Below, one piece after another: positions 28,791 to 38,193 of a stretch of 64,000 nt of DNA. The notes beneath the pieces are model-generated. The model made no database searches. It was given only the letters and a program-made list of their open reading frames with translations, and had not been told where the DNA came from. Position 1 is the first letter of the stretch. The number at the start of each line of letters is the position of its first letter. The position numbers and the translations under genes were made by a program. Origin of the DNA: Nocardioides scoriae (lineage in GTDB: Bacteria > Actinomycetota > Actinomycetes > Propionibacteriales > Nocardioidaceae); assembly GCF_900104965.1 (NCBI RefSeq), contig NZ_LT629757.1, positions 2,232,001-2,296,000 on the forward strand. Reading direction: 5' to 3'.

Positions 28791-28856
28791 TGGGGCTCCT
28801 CCTGTTGTTGTTACGTGAACTCGTGGGTGAACTGGGGGTGGTGCCGGACCGCGACG

Positions 28857-30968
28857 CTACTCGCCGCGGACCTTCTTGATGATCTCGTCGGCGACGTTCT
28901 GGGGAACCTCGGCGTAGGAGTCGAACTCCATCGAGTACGACGCCTGGCCAGAGGTCTTCGACCGCAGGTCACCAACGTACCCGAACATCTCCGACAGCGG
29001 CACGAGGGCGTCGACCACGCGGTCGCCCGAGCGCTCCGACATCGCGCGCACCTGGCCGCGACGCGAGTTGATGTCGCCGATGACGTCGCCCATGAAGGAC
29101 TCCGGCGTGACGACCTCGACCGCGAACATCGGCTCCAGCAGGACCGGCTTGGCCATGCGGGCGGCCTCCTTGAAGGCCTGGTTGCCGGCGATCTTGAAGG
29201 CCAGCTCGGAGGAGTCGACGTCGTGGTAGGCGCCGTCCTCGAGCGTGAACTTCACGTCGACCATGGGGTAGCCGGCGAGCACGCCGAACTCCATGGCGTC
29301 CTGGCCGCCCTGGTCCACCGAGGGGATGTACTCCTTGGGGACACGACCACCGGAGACGTTGTTGACGAACTCGTAGCCCGCACCGAGACCGGTCTCGGGG
29401 TCGGTGTTCGGCTCGAGGCTGATCTGCACCTTCGCGAACTGGCCCGAACCACCGGTCTGCTTCTTGTGCGTGTAGCCGTGCTTCTCGACCTTGCGACGGA
29501 TCGTCTCGCGGTAGGCCACCTGCGGCTTGCCGACGGTCGCCTCGACGCGGAACTCGCGCTTCATGCGGTCGACGAGGATCTCCAGGTGGAGCTCGCCCAT
29601 GCCGGCGATGATGGTCTGGCCGGTCTCCTCGTCCGCCTTGACGGTGAACGTGGGGTCCTCGTCGGACAGTCGCTGGATCGCGGTGCCGAGCTTCTCCTGG
29701 TCGCCCTTGGTCTTGGGCTCGATGGCCACCTCGATCACGGGGGCGGGGAAGGTCATCGACTCGAGGATCACCGGGTGACCGGGGTCGCACAGGGTGTGAC
29801 CGGTCTTGGTGTCCTTGAGGCCCATGACGGCCACGATCTGGCCGGCGCCGACCGACGCGATCTCCTCACGCTTGTTGGCGTGCATCTGGTAGACCTTGCC
29901 GATCCGCTCCTTGCGGCCGTTGACGGAGTTCATCACCGTCGAGCCGGCGACGAGCTTGCCGGAGTAGACGCGCACGTAGATGAGCTTGCCCAGGTGCGGG
30001 TCGGTGGCGATCTTGTAGGCGAGGCCGGCGAAGGGCTCGTCGTCGCTGGGCTGGCGGACGATGACCTCGTCCTCGTCCTTGACCGAGTGGCCCTGGATGC
30101 CGTCGATGTCGAGCGGCGAGGGCAGGAACTTCACGACCGCGTCGAGCAGGGGCTGGACGCCCTTGTTCTTGAACGCGGTGCCGCACAGGACCGGGTTGAT
30201 CTTGTCGGCGAGCGTGGCGCGACGGATCGCGGCCTCCAGCTCCTCGACGGAGAACTCGCCCTCGTCGAGGAACTTCTCCATGATCGCGTCGTCGGCGTCG
30301 GCCAGCGTCTCGAGGAGCTTCTCGCGGTACTCGGCGGCCTGGTCGGCCAGCTCCGCGGGGATCTCCTCGATCTCGTAGTCCTCGCCCATCTTGGTCTCGC
30401 CGCGCCAGGTCAGGGCACGCATGCCGACCAGGTCGACGACACCGAGGAAGTCGGACTCCGCGCCGATGGGCAGCTGGAGCACGAGCGGGGTGGAGTTGAG
30501 GCGCTCGACCATCATGTCGACGCAGCGGAAGAAGTCGGCACCGGTGCGGTCCAGCTTGTTCACGAAGCACATCCGCGGGACGGAGTACTTGTTGGCCTGG
30601 CGCCACACGGTCATGGTCTGGGGCTCGACACCGGCGACACCGTCGAAGACGGCGACGGCGCCGTCGAGGACGCGCAGCGAGCGCTCGACCTCGGCGGTGA
30701 AGTCGACGTGCCCGGGGGTGTCGATGATGTTGATCTGGTGGTTCTTCCACCAGCAGGTGGTGGCAGCGGAGGTGATGGTGATGCCCCGCTCCTGCTCCTG
30801 CTCCATCCAGTCCATCGTGGCCGCGCCCTCGTGGACCTCACCGATCTTGTAGGTCACACCGGTGTAGAAGAGGATGCGCTCGGTGGTGGTGGTCTTGCCG
30901 GCATCGATGTGAGCCATGATGCCGATGTTGCGGACCTGGTTGAGGTCAGTGGTGATGTCGACGGCCAC
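28857..30968 (-). CDS. fusA: Elongation factor G
   Basis: Ribosomal translocase. 703 residues. G-domain motifs are [36 protein letters not shown] and [13 protein letters not shown]; domains IV and V ([20 protein letters not shown], later [20 protein letters not shown]) are complete. The start is a GTG at 30968 with only a weak Shine-Dalgarno. Normal length. Confidence 0.99.
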   Translation of the reverse strand: MAVDITTDLNQVRNIGIMAHIDAGKTTTTERILFYTGVTYKIGEVHEGAATMDWMEQEQERGITITSAATTCWWKNHQINIIDTPGHVDFTAEVERSLRVLDGAVAVFDGVAGVEPQTMTVWRQANKYSVPRMCFVNKLDRTGADFFRCVDMMVERLNSTPLVLQLPIGAESDFLGVVDLVGMRALTWRGETKMGEDYEIEEIPAELADQAAEYREKLLETLADADDAIMEKFLDEGEFSVEELEAAIRRATLADKINPVLCGTAFKNKGVQPLLDAVVKFLPSPLDIDGIQGHSVKDEDEVIVRQPSDDEPFAGLAYKIATDPHLGKLIYVRVYSGKLVAGSTVMNSVNGRKERIGKVYQMHANKREEIASVGAGQIVAVMGLKDTKTGHTLCDPGHPVILESMTFPAPVIEVAIEPKTKGDQEKLGTAIQRLSDEDPTFTVKADEETGQTIIAGMGELHLEILVDRMKREFRVEATVGKPQVAYRETIRRKVEKHGYTHKKQTGGSGQFAKVQISLEPNTDPETGLGAGYEFVNNVSGGRVPKEYIPSVDQGGQDAMEFGVLAGYPMVDVKFTLEDGAYHDVDSSELAFKIAGNQAFKEAARMAKPVLLEPMFAVEVVTPESFMGDVIGDINSRRGQVRAMSERSGDRVVDALVPLSEMFGYVGDLRSKTSGQASYSMEFDSYAEVPQNVADEIIKKVRGE

Positions 30969-31066
30969 GGTAGGTCTTCGATCCCCTCGGTTGGCTGGAC
31001 GCTGTGCCCAGCTGGTTGGTCAGGTGGTCGGTACGCCGCCGCACGGTGTGGGCGGCGTACCGGAGG

Positions 31067-31537
31067 TCACCAGCGGTAGTGCGCGAAGGCCTTGTTGGAC
31101 TCGGCCATCTTGTGGGTGTCCTCGCGCTTCTTCACAGCGGCGCCCAGGCCGTTGCTCGCGTCGAGGATCTCGTTCATCAGTCGCTCGGACATGGTCTTCT
31201 CGCGGCGGGCGGCGCTGTAGCCGACGAGCCAGCGCAGGGCCAGCGTCGTGCTGCGGTTGGCCTTGACCTCGATCGGGACCTGGTAGGTCGCACCGCCGAC
31301 GCGGCGGGACTTGACCTCGATGGCCGGCTTCACGTTGTCCAGCGCACGCTTGAGCGTGACGACCGGGTCGGTGCCGGTCTTCTCGCGGGTGCCCTCGAGG
31401 GCGCTGTAGACGATGCGCTGGGCGACCTGCTTCTTGCCGTCCTGGAGCACCTTGGAGACCAGCTGCGAGACGAGCTGCGACCCGTAGACCGGGTCCATGT
31501 CGATCGGCCGCTTCGGGGCGGGACCCTTGCGGGGCAT
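31067..31537 (-). CDS. rpsG: 30S ribosomal protein S7
   Basis: Primary binder of the 16S 3' domain, next to the E site. 156 residues starting [20 protein letters not shown]. The ATG at 31537 shares one base with the rpsL stop (TAATG); the frame stays open upstream through rpsL but is not conserved there. The signature [20 protein letters not shown] is intact. In E. coli S7 represses this operon between rpsL and rpsG; here that spacer is absent. Confidence 0.98.
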   Translation of the reverse strand: MPRKGPAPKRPIDMDPVYGSQLVSQLVSKVLQDGKKQVAQRIVYSALEGTREKTGTDPVVTLKRALDNVKPAIEVKSRRVGGATYQVPIEVKANRSTTLALRWLVGYSAARREKTMSERLMNEILDASNGLGAAVKKREDTHKMAESNKAFAHYRW

Positions 31538-31911
31538 TAGCTCTTCTCCTTCTTCGCGCCGTAGCGGCTGCGGGCCTGCTTGCGGTTCTTGACACCCTGG
31601 GTGTCGAGCGAGCCGCGGATGATCTTGTAGCGGACGCCGGGGAGGTCCTTCACCCGGCCGCCGCGGACGAGCACGATGGAGTGCTCCTGGAGGTTGTGAC
31701 CGACACCCGGGATGTAGGCGGTGACCTCGATGCCGCTCGACAGGCGCACGCGGGCGACCTTGCGGAGGGCAGAGTTCGGCTTCTTCGGGGTGGTGGTGTA
31801 GACGCGGGTGCAGACACCGCGTCGCTGGGGCGAACCCTTCAGGGCAGGCGTCTTGTTCTTGGACACCTTGTCCTGTCGGCCCTTGCGGACCAGCTGGTTG
31901 ATCGTGGGCAC
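31537..31911 (-). CDS. rpsL: 30S ribosomal protein S12
   Basis: Decoding-centre protein and streptomycin target. 124 residues from the GTG at 31911 ([20 protein letters not shown]). Lys43 ([13 protein letters not shown]) and Lys88 ([13 protein letters not shown]), the positions most often altered in streptomycin resistance, are both wild type. First gene of the str operon. Confidence 0.99.
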   Translation of the reverse strand: MPTINQLVRKGRQDKVSKNKTPALKGSPQRRGVCTRVYTTTPKKPNSALRKVARVRLSSGIEVTAYIPGVGHNLQEHSIVLVRGGRVKDLPGVRYKIIRGSLDTQGVKNRKQARSRYGAKKEKS

Positions 31912-32048
31912 CTGGTGGTTCCCTCTCTTGTCGACTCTCAGTGCGCGGCGCTCTGCCGGGCACGATGGTGATGCTGTGCGTGGTGCGGACGCGCTGCGCT
32001 GGATTCAGGGCACGCGAAGAGGTCTGGCGTTACCAGACACAAGGGATG

Positions 32049-32077
32049 AGATTACCGGGCGGGTCCACCACGGTCAA
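32049..32077 (-). promoter_or_regulatory. Str operon promoter (rpsL)
   Basis: On the minus strand TTGACC (32072-32077), 17 nt, TAATCT (32049-32054). Both hexamers are close to the sigma-70-type consensus and the spacing is ideal. The start site would be near 32042, giving an rpsL leader of about 130 nt. This is the best promoter in the window. The rest of the spacer 31912-32158 shows no other clear feature. Confidence 0.75.
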
Positions 32078-32158
32078 AACGAGCCGCACGCCCCTCCCGC
32101 GGGGCCCGACCCGACCCTCGTCACGCGGGCGACACACGGATGCGTCAGAGTGCCGCCC

Positions 32159-33409
32159 ATGGCACTGACCTGGAAGCTGCACGGCGACGGCACCACCATC
32201 ACCGAGGGCGAGATCGTGCGTCCCGACGAGCGGCTCGCGTGGCCGGCCACGATCGGCCTGGGCCTGCAGCACGTGGTGGCGATGTTCGGCGCGACCTTCC
32301 TGGTCCCGCTGCTGACCGGCTTCCCGCCCACCACGACGCTGTTCTTCTCCGGCGTCGGCACGCTGCTGTTCCTGCTGGTGACCCGCAACCGGCTCCCCAG
32401 CTACCTCGGCTCGTCGTTCGCCTTCATCGCGCCCATCACGGCGGCGACCGCCTCCGACGGCCAGGGTGGCGCGCTGTTCGGCATCGTCGTGGTCGGCCTG
32501 CTGCTGGCGCTGGTGGGGCTGCTCGTCACCGTCACCGGCACCGGGTGGATCGACGCCCTGATGCCGCCCGTCGTGGCCGGCGCGATCGTGGCGCTCATCG
32601 GCCTCAACCTGGCGCCGGTGGCCAAGACCAACTTCACCGCCGCCCCGTGGGTCGCGCTCATCACCCTCACCGCGGTCGTGGTGTGGACGGTCGCCTTCCG
32701 CGGCCTGCTCGCCCGGCTGTCGATCTTCTTCGGCGTCGTGGTCGGCTACGTCGCCGCGGTCCTCGCCGGTCAGGTCGACTTCGCGCCCGTGCGCGACGCC
32801 GCCTGGGTGGGCCTGCCCGACTTCACCACCCCCACCGTCGCGTGGTCGGTGCTGCCGGCCTTCGTCCCGGTCGTGCTCGTGCTCGTCGCCGAGAACGTCG
32901 GCCACGTCCGCAGCGTCGCCCACCTCGCGGACCCGGCCCTCAACAAGGAGACCGGCCGGGCGCTGTTCGCCGACGGCCTCGCGACCACGGTCGCCGGCCT
33001 CGGCGGCGGCTCCGGCACCACGACGTACGGCGAGAACATCGGCGTGATGGCCGCGACCAAGGTCTACTCGACGGCCGCCTACTGGGTCGCCGGCACCTTC
33101 GCGGTGGTGCTCGGCTTCCTGCCCAAGGTCGGCGCGGTCGTCAACACCATCCCGCCGGGCGTCCTGGGCGGCGTCACCACCGCGCTCTACGGCCTCATCG
33201 GCGTCATCGGCGTCAAGATCTGGATCGACAACGGCGTGGACTTCTCGCGGCCGGTCAACCAGTTCACCGCCGCGACCGCGCTGGTGGTGGGCATCGCCGA
33301 CTTCACCTTCTCCGCCGGCCAGCTCAGCTTCAACGGCATCGCGCTCGGCACGGTCGCGGCGATCGTCGTCTACCACGTGATGTCGGCGATCGAGCGCGCC
33401 CGGAGCTGA
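32159..33409 (+). CDS. NCS2-family nucleobase permease, probably uracil
   Basis: 416 residues from the ATG at 32159 (MALTWKLHGDGTTITEGEIV). About 12-14 hydrophobic helices. NCS2 features are GLGLQHVVAMFGATFLVPLL in helix 1, VLVAENVGHVRSVAHLA with the conserved Glu, and GGGSGTTTYGENIGVMAATK, which matches the uracil/UraA-type signature. Uracil is the likeliest substrate; xanthine or another base cannot be excluded. CAGAGT 7 nt before the ATG may be a weak leaderless -10. Confidence 0.92.
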   Translation: MALTWKLHGDGTTITEGEIVRPDERLAWPATIGLGLQHVVAMFGATFLVPLLTGFPPTTTLFFSGVGTLLFLLVTRNRLPSYLGSSFAFIAPITAATASDGQGGALFGIVVVGLLLALVGLLVTVTGTGWIDALMPPVVAGAIVALIGLNLAPVAKTNFTAAPWVALITLTAVVVWTVAFRGLLARLSIFFGVVVGYVAAVLAGQVDFAPVRDAAWVGLPDFTTPTVAWSVLPAFVPVVLVLVAENVGHVRSVAHLADPALNKETGRALFADGLATTVAGLGGGSGTTTYGENIGVMAATKVYSTAAYWVAGTFAVVLGFLPKVGAVVNTIPPGVLGGVTTALYGLIGVIGVKIWIDNGVDFSRPVNQFTAATALVVGIADFTFSAGQLSFNGIALGTVAAIVVYHVMSAIERARS

Positions 33410-33433
33410 GGCCACGGCGCTGCCCGGCCCTGC

Positions 33434-33991
33434 TCAGCGACCGGCGGCGGCGTCGGACTGGGCCCGCGCCTGGGCGGGGTCGAACCCGTAGGCCTCCACG
33501 GGACCGAGCTCCCCGGACCACCACCGGTCCAGCACGTGGCGCTCGTGCGGCACCGTCAGCTCCGGCAGCCCGTCCAGCGGCCACCAGCGCAGGTCGGCCG
33601 CCTTGTCCGGCTCCTGCAGCCGCGGCTCGCGGTCCCAGGTGCGGCAGGCGAAGAACCAGTCGACCCGTTCGTCGACCGCGGCGCCGCCCGCCCCGGTGCG
33701 GTGCATCGTCGTGATCGGCTCGAGGTCGCGGACCCGCAGCACGACGCCGAGCTCCTCGAGCGCCTCGCGGACGGCGGCGTCGTGGACGGGCTCCCCGGCC
33801 TCGACGTGCCCGGCCGCCGCGCACGCCCAGCGGCCGTCCATGTAGCCCGTGCCCTCGCGCAGCTGCAGCAGCACCTCGTCACCCCGCCGCAGCACGACGT
33901 ACGCCGCGGGCACGACCCGGAACCGCTCGACCTCCTGGGGCGGGTAGTCCGAGACGTTCGGCACCTCCGAAGCCCCTCCAGCGCTGCTCAT
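33434..33991 (-). CDS. Nudix hydrolase
   Basis: 185 residues. The Nudix box fits GX5EX7REUXEEXGU: GHVEAGEPVHDAAVREALEE followed by LGVV. It lies in the middle of a single Nudix domain that starts near residue 24 (FRVVPAAYVVLRRGDEVLLQ). The substrate is unknown. The start ATG at 33991 is 9 nt downstream of the stop of the FAD/Fe-S dehydrogenase gene; TAGTCC overlapping that stop is 6 nt from the ATG and could be a poor leaderless -10. A later start (near VSDYPPQEV) is possible. Confidence 0.9.
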   Translation of the reverse strand: MSSAGGASEVPNVSDYPPQEVERFRVVPAAYVVLRRGDEVLLQLREGTGYMDGRWACAAAGHVEAGEPVHDAAVREALEELGVVLRVRDLEPITTMHRTGAGGAAVDERVDWFFACRTWDREPRLQEPDKAADLRWWPLDGLPELTVPHERHVLDRWWSGELGPVEAYGFDPAQARAQSDAAAGR

Positions 33992-34000
33992 CGTCGCGGA

Positions 34001-36775
34001 CTACCGCTGCGGGGCGCCACGGAGCAGCAGCTCGGCGAGGTGCAGCGCCGGGCGCCCGGCGAGGTCGTCGAGCTGGGTGCGGCACGAGAAGCCGTCGGCG
34101 AGCACGACGGCGTCCGGCCCGGCAGCTCGTACGGCGGGCAGCAGGTCGTGCTCGGCCACCGCGACGCTGGTCTCGTAGTGGCCGACCTCGACCCCGAAGT
34201 TGCCGGCCAGCCCGCAGCAGCCGCCGACCCGCGTCACCTCGGCGCCGGTCCGGGCGAGCAGGGCGGCGTCGACCTCCCAGCCCAGGACGGCGTGGTGGTG
34301 GCAGTGCGGCTGGGCCACGACCTCGACCCCGGTCAGGTCGGGCGGGGTCCACTCCCCCGCGGCCACCCGCGCGGAGAGGAACTCGGCCAGGGTGCGCATC
34401 CCGGCGGCCACCTCGGCGACCCGCGGGTCGTCGACGAGCTGGGCGGCGTCCTCGCGGATCGCGGCCAGGCAGCTGGGCTCGAGGCCGACGACCGGGACAC
34501 CCGAGGAGACGTAGCGGTGCAGCGTCTCCACCGCCCGGCCGACGATCTTCCGCGCCGCGGACAGCTGGCCCGTGGTGATCCACGTGAGGCCGCAGCAGGC
34601 GGGGCCGGGGATGACCTCGGCCCGCAGCCCGGTGGAGCGCAGCAGCTCCAGGGCTGCCCGGCCGGTGTCGGCGGCGAAGCTGTCGGTGAAGGAGTCGGCC
34701 CAGACCCAGACGTCCACGTCGGTGCGCGCCGCGGCGTCCCCGCCACCCGACCGGGACCGCAGCGGCTGCTCGGAGAAGCGCGGGAGGCTGCGGCGCTGGT
34801 CGACGCCGGCGGCGGCCTTGGCCAGGCGCGCGACGGTCGTGCTCCGCAGCGCCGTGTTGGCCAGGCGCGCCGGCGCCATCCGGGCCCAGCGCGGCAGCTG
34901 GCCGAGCGCGTAGTGGGAGCGGGGGCGCAGCCGCCCGGCGTACCGCTGCGAGAGCACCTCGGACTTGTAGGTCGCCATGTCCACGCCGGTGGGGCAGTCG
35001 GAGGCGCAGCCCTTGCAGGACAGGCACAGGTCGAGCGCCTCGCCGACGGCCTCGCTGCGCACGTCGAGGACGCCCGACACGACGTCCTGCAGCACGTGGG
35101 CGCGACCGCGGGTGGAGTCCTTCTCCTCGCGGCTGGCCAGGTACGACGGGCACATCACGCCGCCGGTGCCGGTGTTGTCGGCGACGCACTTGCCCACCCC
35201 CGTGCAGCGGTGCACCGCCGAGGTGAGCGAGCCGTGGTCGTGGGTCAGGCGCAGCGTGGTCCGCAGGCCGGGCAGCGGCTGGGCCAGCCGCAGGTCGGAG
35301 TCGAAGGGCGCCGGGTCGACGAGCACCCCCGGGTTGAGCAGCCCACGCGGGTCGAGCACGCGCTTGGCCTGCTCCATCAGCGCGATCGCCGCCGGGGAGT
35401 ACATCCGCGGGAGCAGCTCCGAGCGCGCCCGGCCGTCGCCGTGCTCGCCCGACATCGAGCCGCCGTAGCCCGCGACCAGGTCGGCGGCCTGCTCCACGAA
35501 GTGCCGGTAGCGCCCGCGACCGGCCTCGTCCTCGAGCTCGAAGTCGATGCGCACGTGCACGCAGCCGTCACCGAAGTGGCCGTAGGGCACGCCGTCGAGG
35601 CCGCTCTGGTGCAGCAGGGCGTCGAAGTCGCGCAGGTAGGCGCCGAGCTTCTCGGGCGGCACCGCCGCGTCCTCCCAGCCCGCCTGCGCCGGGCGCGTGA
35701 GCGAGCGGGCGGCCAGACCGGCGCCGTCCTCGCGGATCCGCCACAGGGCGAGCTGCTCGCGGACGTCGGTGACGACGCGGTGGGCGACGCCGGCCGTGCG
35801 GGCGACCGCCCGGGCCCGGGCGTCGGCCTCGGCCAGCGAGTCGGCGGTGACCTCGGCGAACAACCAGCCGCCACCGGCGGGGAGCTCGGGGTGGGAGCTG
35901 ACCATGTCGACGATGCGCTCGCCCAGGCCCTCGCACGCGACGAGGTCGTGGCCGGCGAGCAGGGCGGGGACGGCGTCGGCGGCCTCGGCCATCGTCGGGT
36001 ATGCCAGCACGGCCAGGGCGCGGAAGGGGGCGTCCTCGACCAGGCGCACGTGGGCGTCGAGGACGACGCCGAGGGTGCCCTCGGTGCCGGCGAGGAAGCG
36101 GTCGAAGCGACGGCCACGCTCGGGGAGCAGGTGCTCGAAGGAGTAGCCCGACACCTGGCGGCCGAACCGGCCGAACTCCGTGCGGACGACCCCGAGGTGG
36201 GCGTCGACCAGCTCGGTCAGGGCCGCGGGCGGCGCCAGGTCCGGTCCCGTGCGCACCACGGTGCCGTCGGCGAGCAGCACCGTCATGGCCTCGATGTTGT
36301 CGACCGTGCGGCCGTAGCCCAGCGCCCGCGACCCGCAGGCGTTGTTGCCGATCATCCCGCCGACGGTGCAGCGCGTGTGCGTCGAGGGATCGGGGCCGAA
36401 GCGCAGCCCCAGGGGCACCGCCTGCCGCTGCAGGCTGGCGTGCACCGCCCCCGGCTGGACGTGGGCGACCCGCGCCTCGGCGTCGATGGAGAGCACGTCG
36501 TGCAGGTGCCGGGTGGTGTCGAGCACGATGCCCGCACCGATGGCGTTGCCCGCGATCGAGGTGCCGGCCCCGCGCATCGTCAGCGGCACCCCGGTCTCGC
36601 GGACCACCCCGAGCACCGCCTGGATCTCGTCGGTGTGCCGGGGCCGCACGACGACCTGCGGAGCCACCCGCCACAGCCCGGCGTCGCTGGCGTAGAGCGA
36701 TCGTGCGAGGTCGGAGTCGTCGACGTCGGAGACTCCCGCGGACCGCAGGGCCTGGACGAGATCGCTGGTCGGCAC
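34001..36775 (-). CDS. FAD- and Fe-S-containing dehydrogenase, D-2-hydroxyglutarate / D-lactate type
   Basis: About 924 residues. N-terminal FAD-binding PCMH domain (VVVRPRHTDEIQAVLGVVRE, LTMRGAGTSIAGNAIGAGIV, CTVGGMIGNNACGSRALGYG); FAD-oxidase C-terminal domain (GVPYGHFGDGCVHVRIDFEL, SGEHGDGRARSELLPRMY); then a ferredoxin-like 4Fe-4S region (CTGVGKC, GGVMCPSY, CLSCKGCASDCPTGVD) and a C-terminal CCG domain (PACCGLTW, QPHCHHHAV, GGCCGLAGNFG). This is the layout of E. coli YdiJ-type D-2-hydroxyglutarate dehydrogenases and of some D-lactate dehydrogenases. The GTG at 36775 (PTSDLVQALRSAG) was preferred; a GTG at 36802 gives 933 residues. It lies 60 nt or less downstream of a hydroxyacid-oxoacid transhydrogenase, which favours D-2-hydroxyglutarate as substrate. 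Confidence 0.88.
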   Translation of the reverse strand: MPTSDLVQALRSAGVSDVDDSDLARSLYASDAGLWRVAPQVVVRPRHTDEIQAVLGVVRETGVPLTMRGAGTSIAGNAIGAGIVLDTTRHLHDVLSIDAEARVAHVQPGAVHASLQRQAVPLGLRFGPDPSTHTRCTVGGMIGNNACGSRALGYGRTVDNIEAMTVLLADGTVVRTGPDLAPPAALTELVDAHLGVVRTEFGRFGRQVSGYSFEHLLPERGRRFDRFLAGTEGTLGVVLDAHVRLVEDAPFRALAVLAYPTMAEAADAVPALLAGHDLVACEGLGERIVDMVSSHPELPAGGGWLFAEVTADSLAEADARARAVARTAGVAHRVVTDVREQLALWRIREDGAGLAARSLTRPAQAGWEDAAVPPEKLGAYLRDFDALLHQSGLDGVPYGHFGDGCVHVRIDFELEDEAGRGRYRHFVEQAADLVAGYGGSMSGEHGDGRARSELLPRMYSPAAIALMEQAKRVLDPRGLLNPGVLVDPAPFDSDLRLAQPLPGLRTTLRLTHDHGSLTSAVHRCTGVGKCVADNTGTGGVMCPSYLASREEKDSTRGRAHVLQDVVSGVLDVRSEAVGEALDLCLSCKGCASDCPTGVDMATYKSEVLSQRYAGRLRPRSHYALGQLPRWARMAPARLANTALRSTTVARLAKAAAGVDQRRSLPRFSEQPLRSRSGGGDAAARTDVDVWVWADSFTDSFAADTGRAALELLRSTGLRAEVIPGPACCGLTWITTGQLSAARKIVGRAVETLHRYVSSGVPVVGLEPSCLAAIREDAAQLVDDPRVAEVAAGMRTLAEFLSARVAAGEWTPPDLTGVEVVAQPHCHHHAVLGWEVDAALLARTGAEVTRVGGCCGLAGNFGVEVGHYETSVAVAEHDLLPAVRAAGPDAVVLADGFSCRTQLDDLAGRPALHLAELLLRGAPQR

Positions 36776-36835
36776 GTGCTCCAGTCTCTCACCCGGGTGC
36801 ACGCCGCCGGCCGCTCCCTCCGCCCGTGGACGGGC

Positions 36836-38104
36836 CTACCAGAGCTCGAGCGAGCGCTCCAGGATCCCGGCGGCGTCCTCCTCGGTGACCTCGCGGGGGG
36901 AGGTGGCGAGCAGCCGCTGCTGCTTGAGGGTGCCCTCGACGAGGTCGTCGATGTCGCCCTTGTCGTAGCCGACGGCGGCCAGGCCGTTGGGGATGGTGAT
37001 GTCGCGCATCAGCTCGGCGAGCACGGCGGGCAGGGTGTCGGGGCCGCGGTCGTGCGAGTGGCCGGGGGCGAGCAGCTCCGCGGCCTTGAGGTGGCGCTCG
37101 GGCGAGGCCTCGAAGGTCCAGCGGAAGGCCTCGGGCGCGGTCAGCGAGACGGCCATGCCGTGCGGCACCATCGCCTCGTCCTGGGGGTAGCCCTCGGGCC
37201 GGAAGCCCCTGACGCGGCCGGCGATCGGGTAGGCGTTGGCGTGCGGGATGTGCACGCCGGCGTTGCCGAAGCCGATGCCGGCGAAGGTGGCGGCCATCGC
37301 CATCTGGTGGCGGGCCTCGTCGTCGTCGCCGTGCAGCACGGCGGTGCGGAAGGACTCCGAGAGCAGCGACATCGCCTTCTCCGACCACATGTCCGACATC
37401 GGGTTGGAGCCGCAGTAGGGCACGCGCTGGTCGGGCTGCTTGCGGTCGTAGGAGCGGTAGTCGCGGGCGGTGTAGCTCTCCAGCGCGTGGCACAGGATGT
37501 CCATGCCGGCCGCGGAGGTCACCCCGGCCGGCTGGGTGCGGGTCAGGGCGGGGTCGACGACGGCCAGGGTGGGACGCAGCCGCGGGTGGCTGATGCCGGT
37601 CTTGACGTGCTGGGCCAGCACGTCGAGGACGCAGATGGTGGTCGACTCCGCGCCGGTGCCGGTCGTGGTCGGCACGGCGACCAGGGGCTTGAGCGGCGAG
37701 GCCGGGGCGCGGCCCTGGCCGACGGGGGCGTTGATGTAGTCCATCAGCTCGCCCTCGTTGGTGGTGAGCAGGTTGACCGCCTTGGCGGTGTCGATCGAGG
37801 AGCCGCCCCCGACCGCGACGAAGGCGTCCCAGGGACCGGTCGCACGGGCGTGCGCGATCGCCTCCTCGAGGCTGGCGTCGGTCGGCTCCACGTGGACGCC
37901 GTCGAAGACCGCGGCCTCGATGCCGAACTGCGCCATCTGGTCGGCGACCCGCTGGGGATGGCCGGTGGCGGCCACGCCGGCGTCGGTGACGACCAGCACC
38001 CGCTTCACGGAGTACTGGGAGAGGTCGTAGCCGATCTCGTCGGAGGCCCCCTCACCGAACTTCAGACCGGGTGCTCCGTAGGTGAAGATCGACTCAGCGC
38101 TCAT
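36836..38104 (-). CDS. Iron-containing alcohol dehydrogenase, hydroxyacid-oxoacid transhydrogenase type
   Basis: 422 residues. Iron-ADH features are FVAVGGGSSIDTAKAVNLL, VPTTTGTGAESTTICVLD and the metal-site histidines in GMDILCHALESYTA and GVHIPHANAYPIAG. Several stretches follow human ADHFE1 rather than bacterial butanol dehydrogenases: FAGIGFGNAGVHIPHANAYP, MVPHGMAVSLTAPEAF, NGLAAVGYDKGDIDDLVEGT. ADHFE1 moves hydride from 4-hydroxybutyrate to 2-oxoglutarate, giving succinate semialdehyde and D-2-hydroxyglutarate without free NAD. TAGATT (38111-38116) 6 nt before the ATG predicts a leaderless mRNA. Probably co-transcribed with the downstream FAD/Fe-S dehydrogenase. Confidence 0.88.
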   Translation of the reverse strand: MSAESIFTYGAPGLKFGEGASDEIGYDLSQYSVKRVLVVTDAGVAATGHPQRVADQMAQFGIEAAVFDGVHVEPTDASLEEAIAHARATGPWDAFVAVGGGSSIDTAKAVNLLTTNEGELMDYINAPVGQGRAPASPLKPLVAVPTTTGTGAESTTICVLDVLAQHVKTGISHPRLRPTLAVVDPALTRTQPAGVTSAAGMDILCHALESYTARDYRSYDRKQPDQRVPYCGSNPMSDMWSEKAMSLLSESFRTAVLHGDDDEARHQMAMAATFAGIGFGNAGVHIPHANAYPIAGRVRGFRPEGYPQDEAMVPHGMAVSLTAPEAFRWTFEASPERHLKAAELLAPGHSHDRGPDTLPAVLAELMRDITIPNGLAAVGYDKGDIDDLVEGTLKQQRLLATSPREVTEEDAAGILERSLELW

Positions 38105-38110
38105 GACGCC

Positions 38111-38116
38111 AATCTA
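38111..38116 (-). promoter_or_regulatory. Leaderless -10 element for the transhydrogenase gene
   Basis: Minus-strand TAGATT, 6 nt before the ATG at 38104. Probably drives the transhydrogenase and the dehydrogenase behind it. No good -35. Confidence 0.55.
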
Positions 38117-38181
38117 GCGACCCACGTGACCGGCGCCACTCCCCCGGCTCCTCCTCCTCCGCTGCTCCGGGCCGGCGCCGC

Positions 38182-38187
38182 TACTGT
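38182..38187 (+). promoter_or_regulatory. Leaderless -10 element for the plsC-like gene
   Basis: TACTGT, 6 nt before the GTG at 38194. It is divergent from the transhydrogenase -10, 65 bp away. No good -35. Confidence 0.5.
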
Positions 38188-38193
38188 GCGGGC

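Noticed and set aside
27822-31079. A 1085-codon plus-strand open frame across tuf and fusA.
   Set aside because: Antisense shadow spanning two real genes and their spacer.
33992-34003. TAGTCC 6 nt before the Nudix ATG as a leaderless -10.
   Set aside because: The last base is not T and the hexamer overlaps the stop codon of the preceding gene; co-transcription is as likely.
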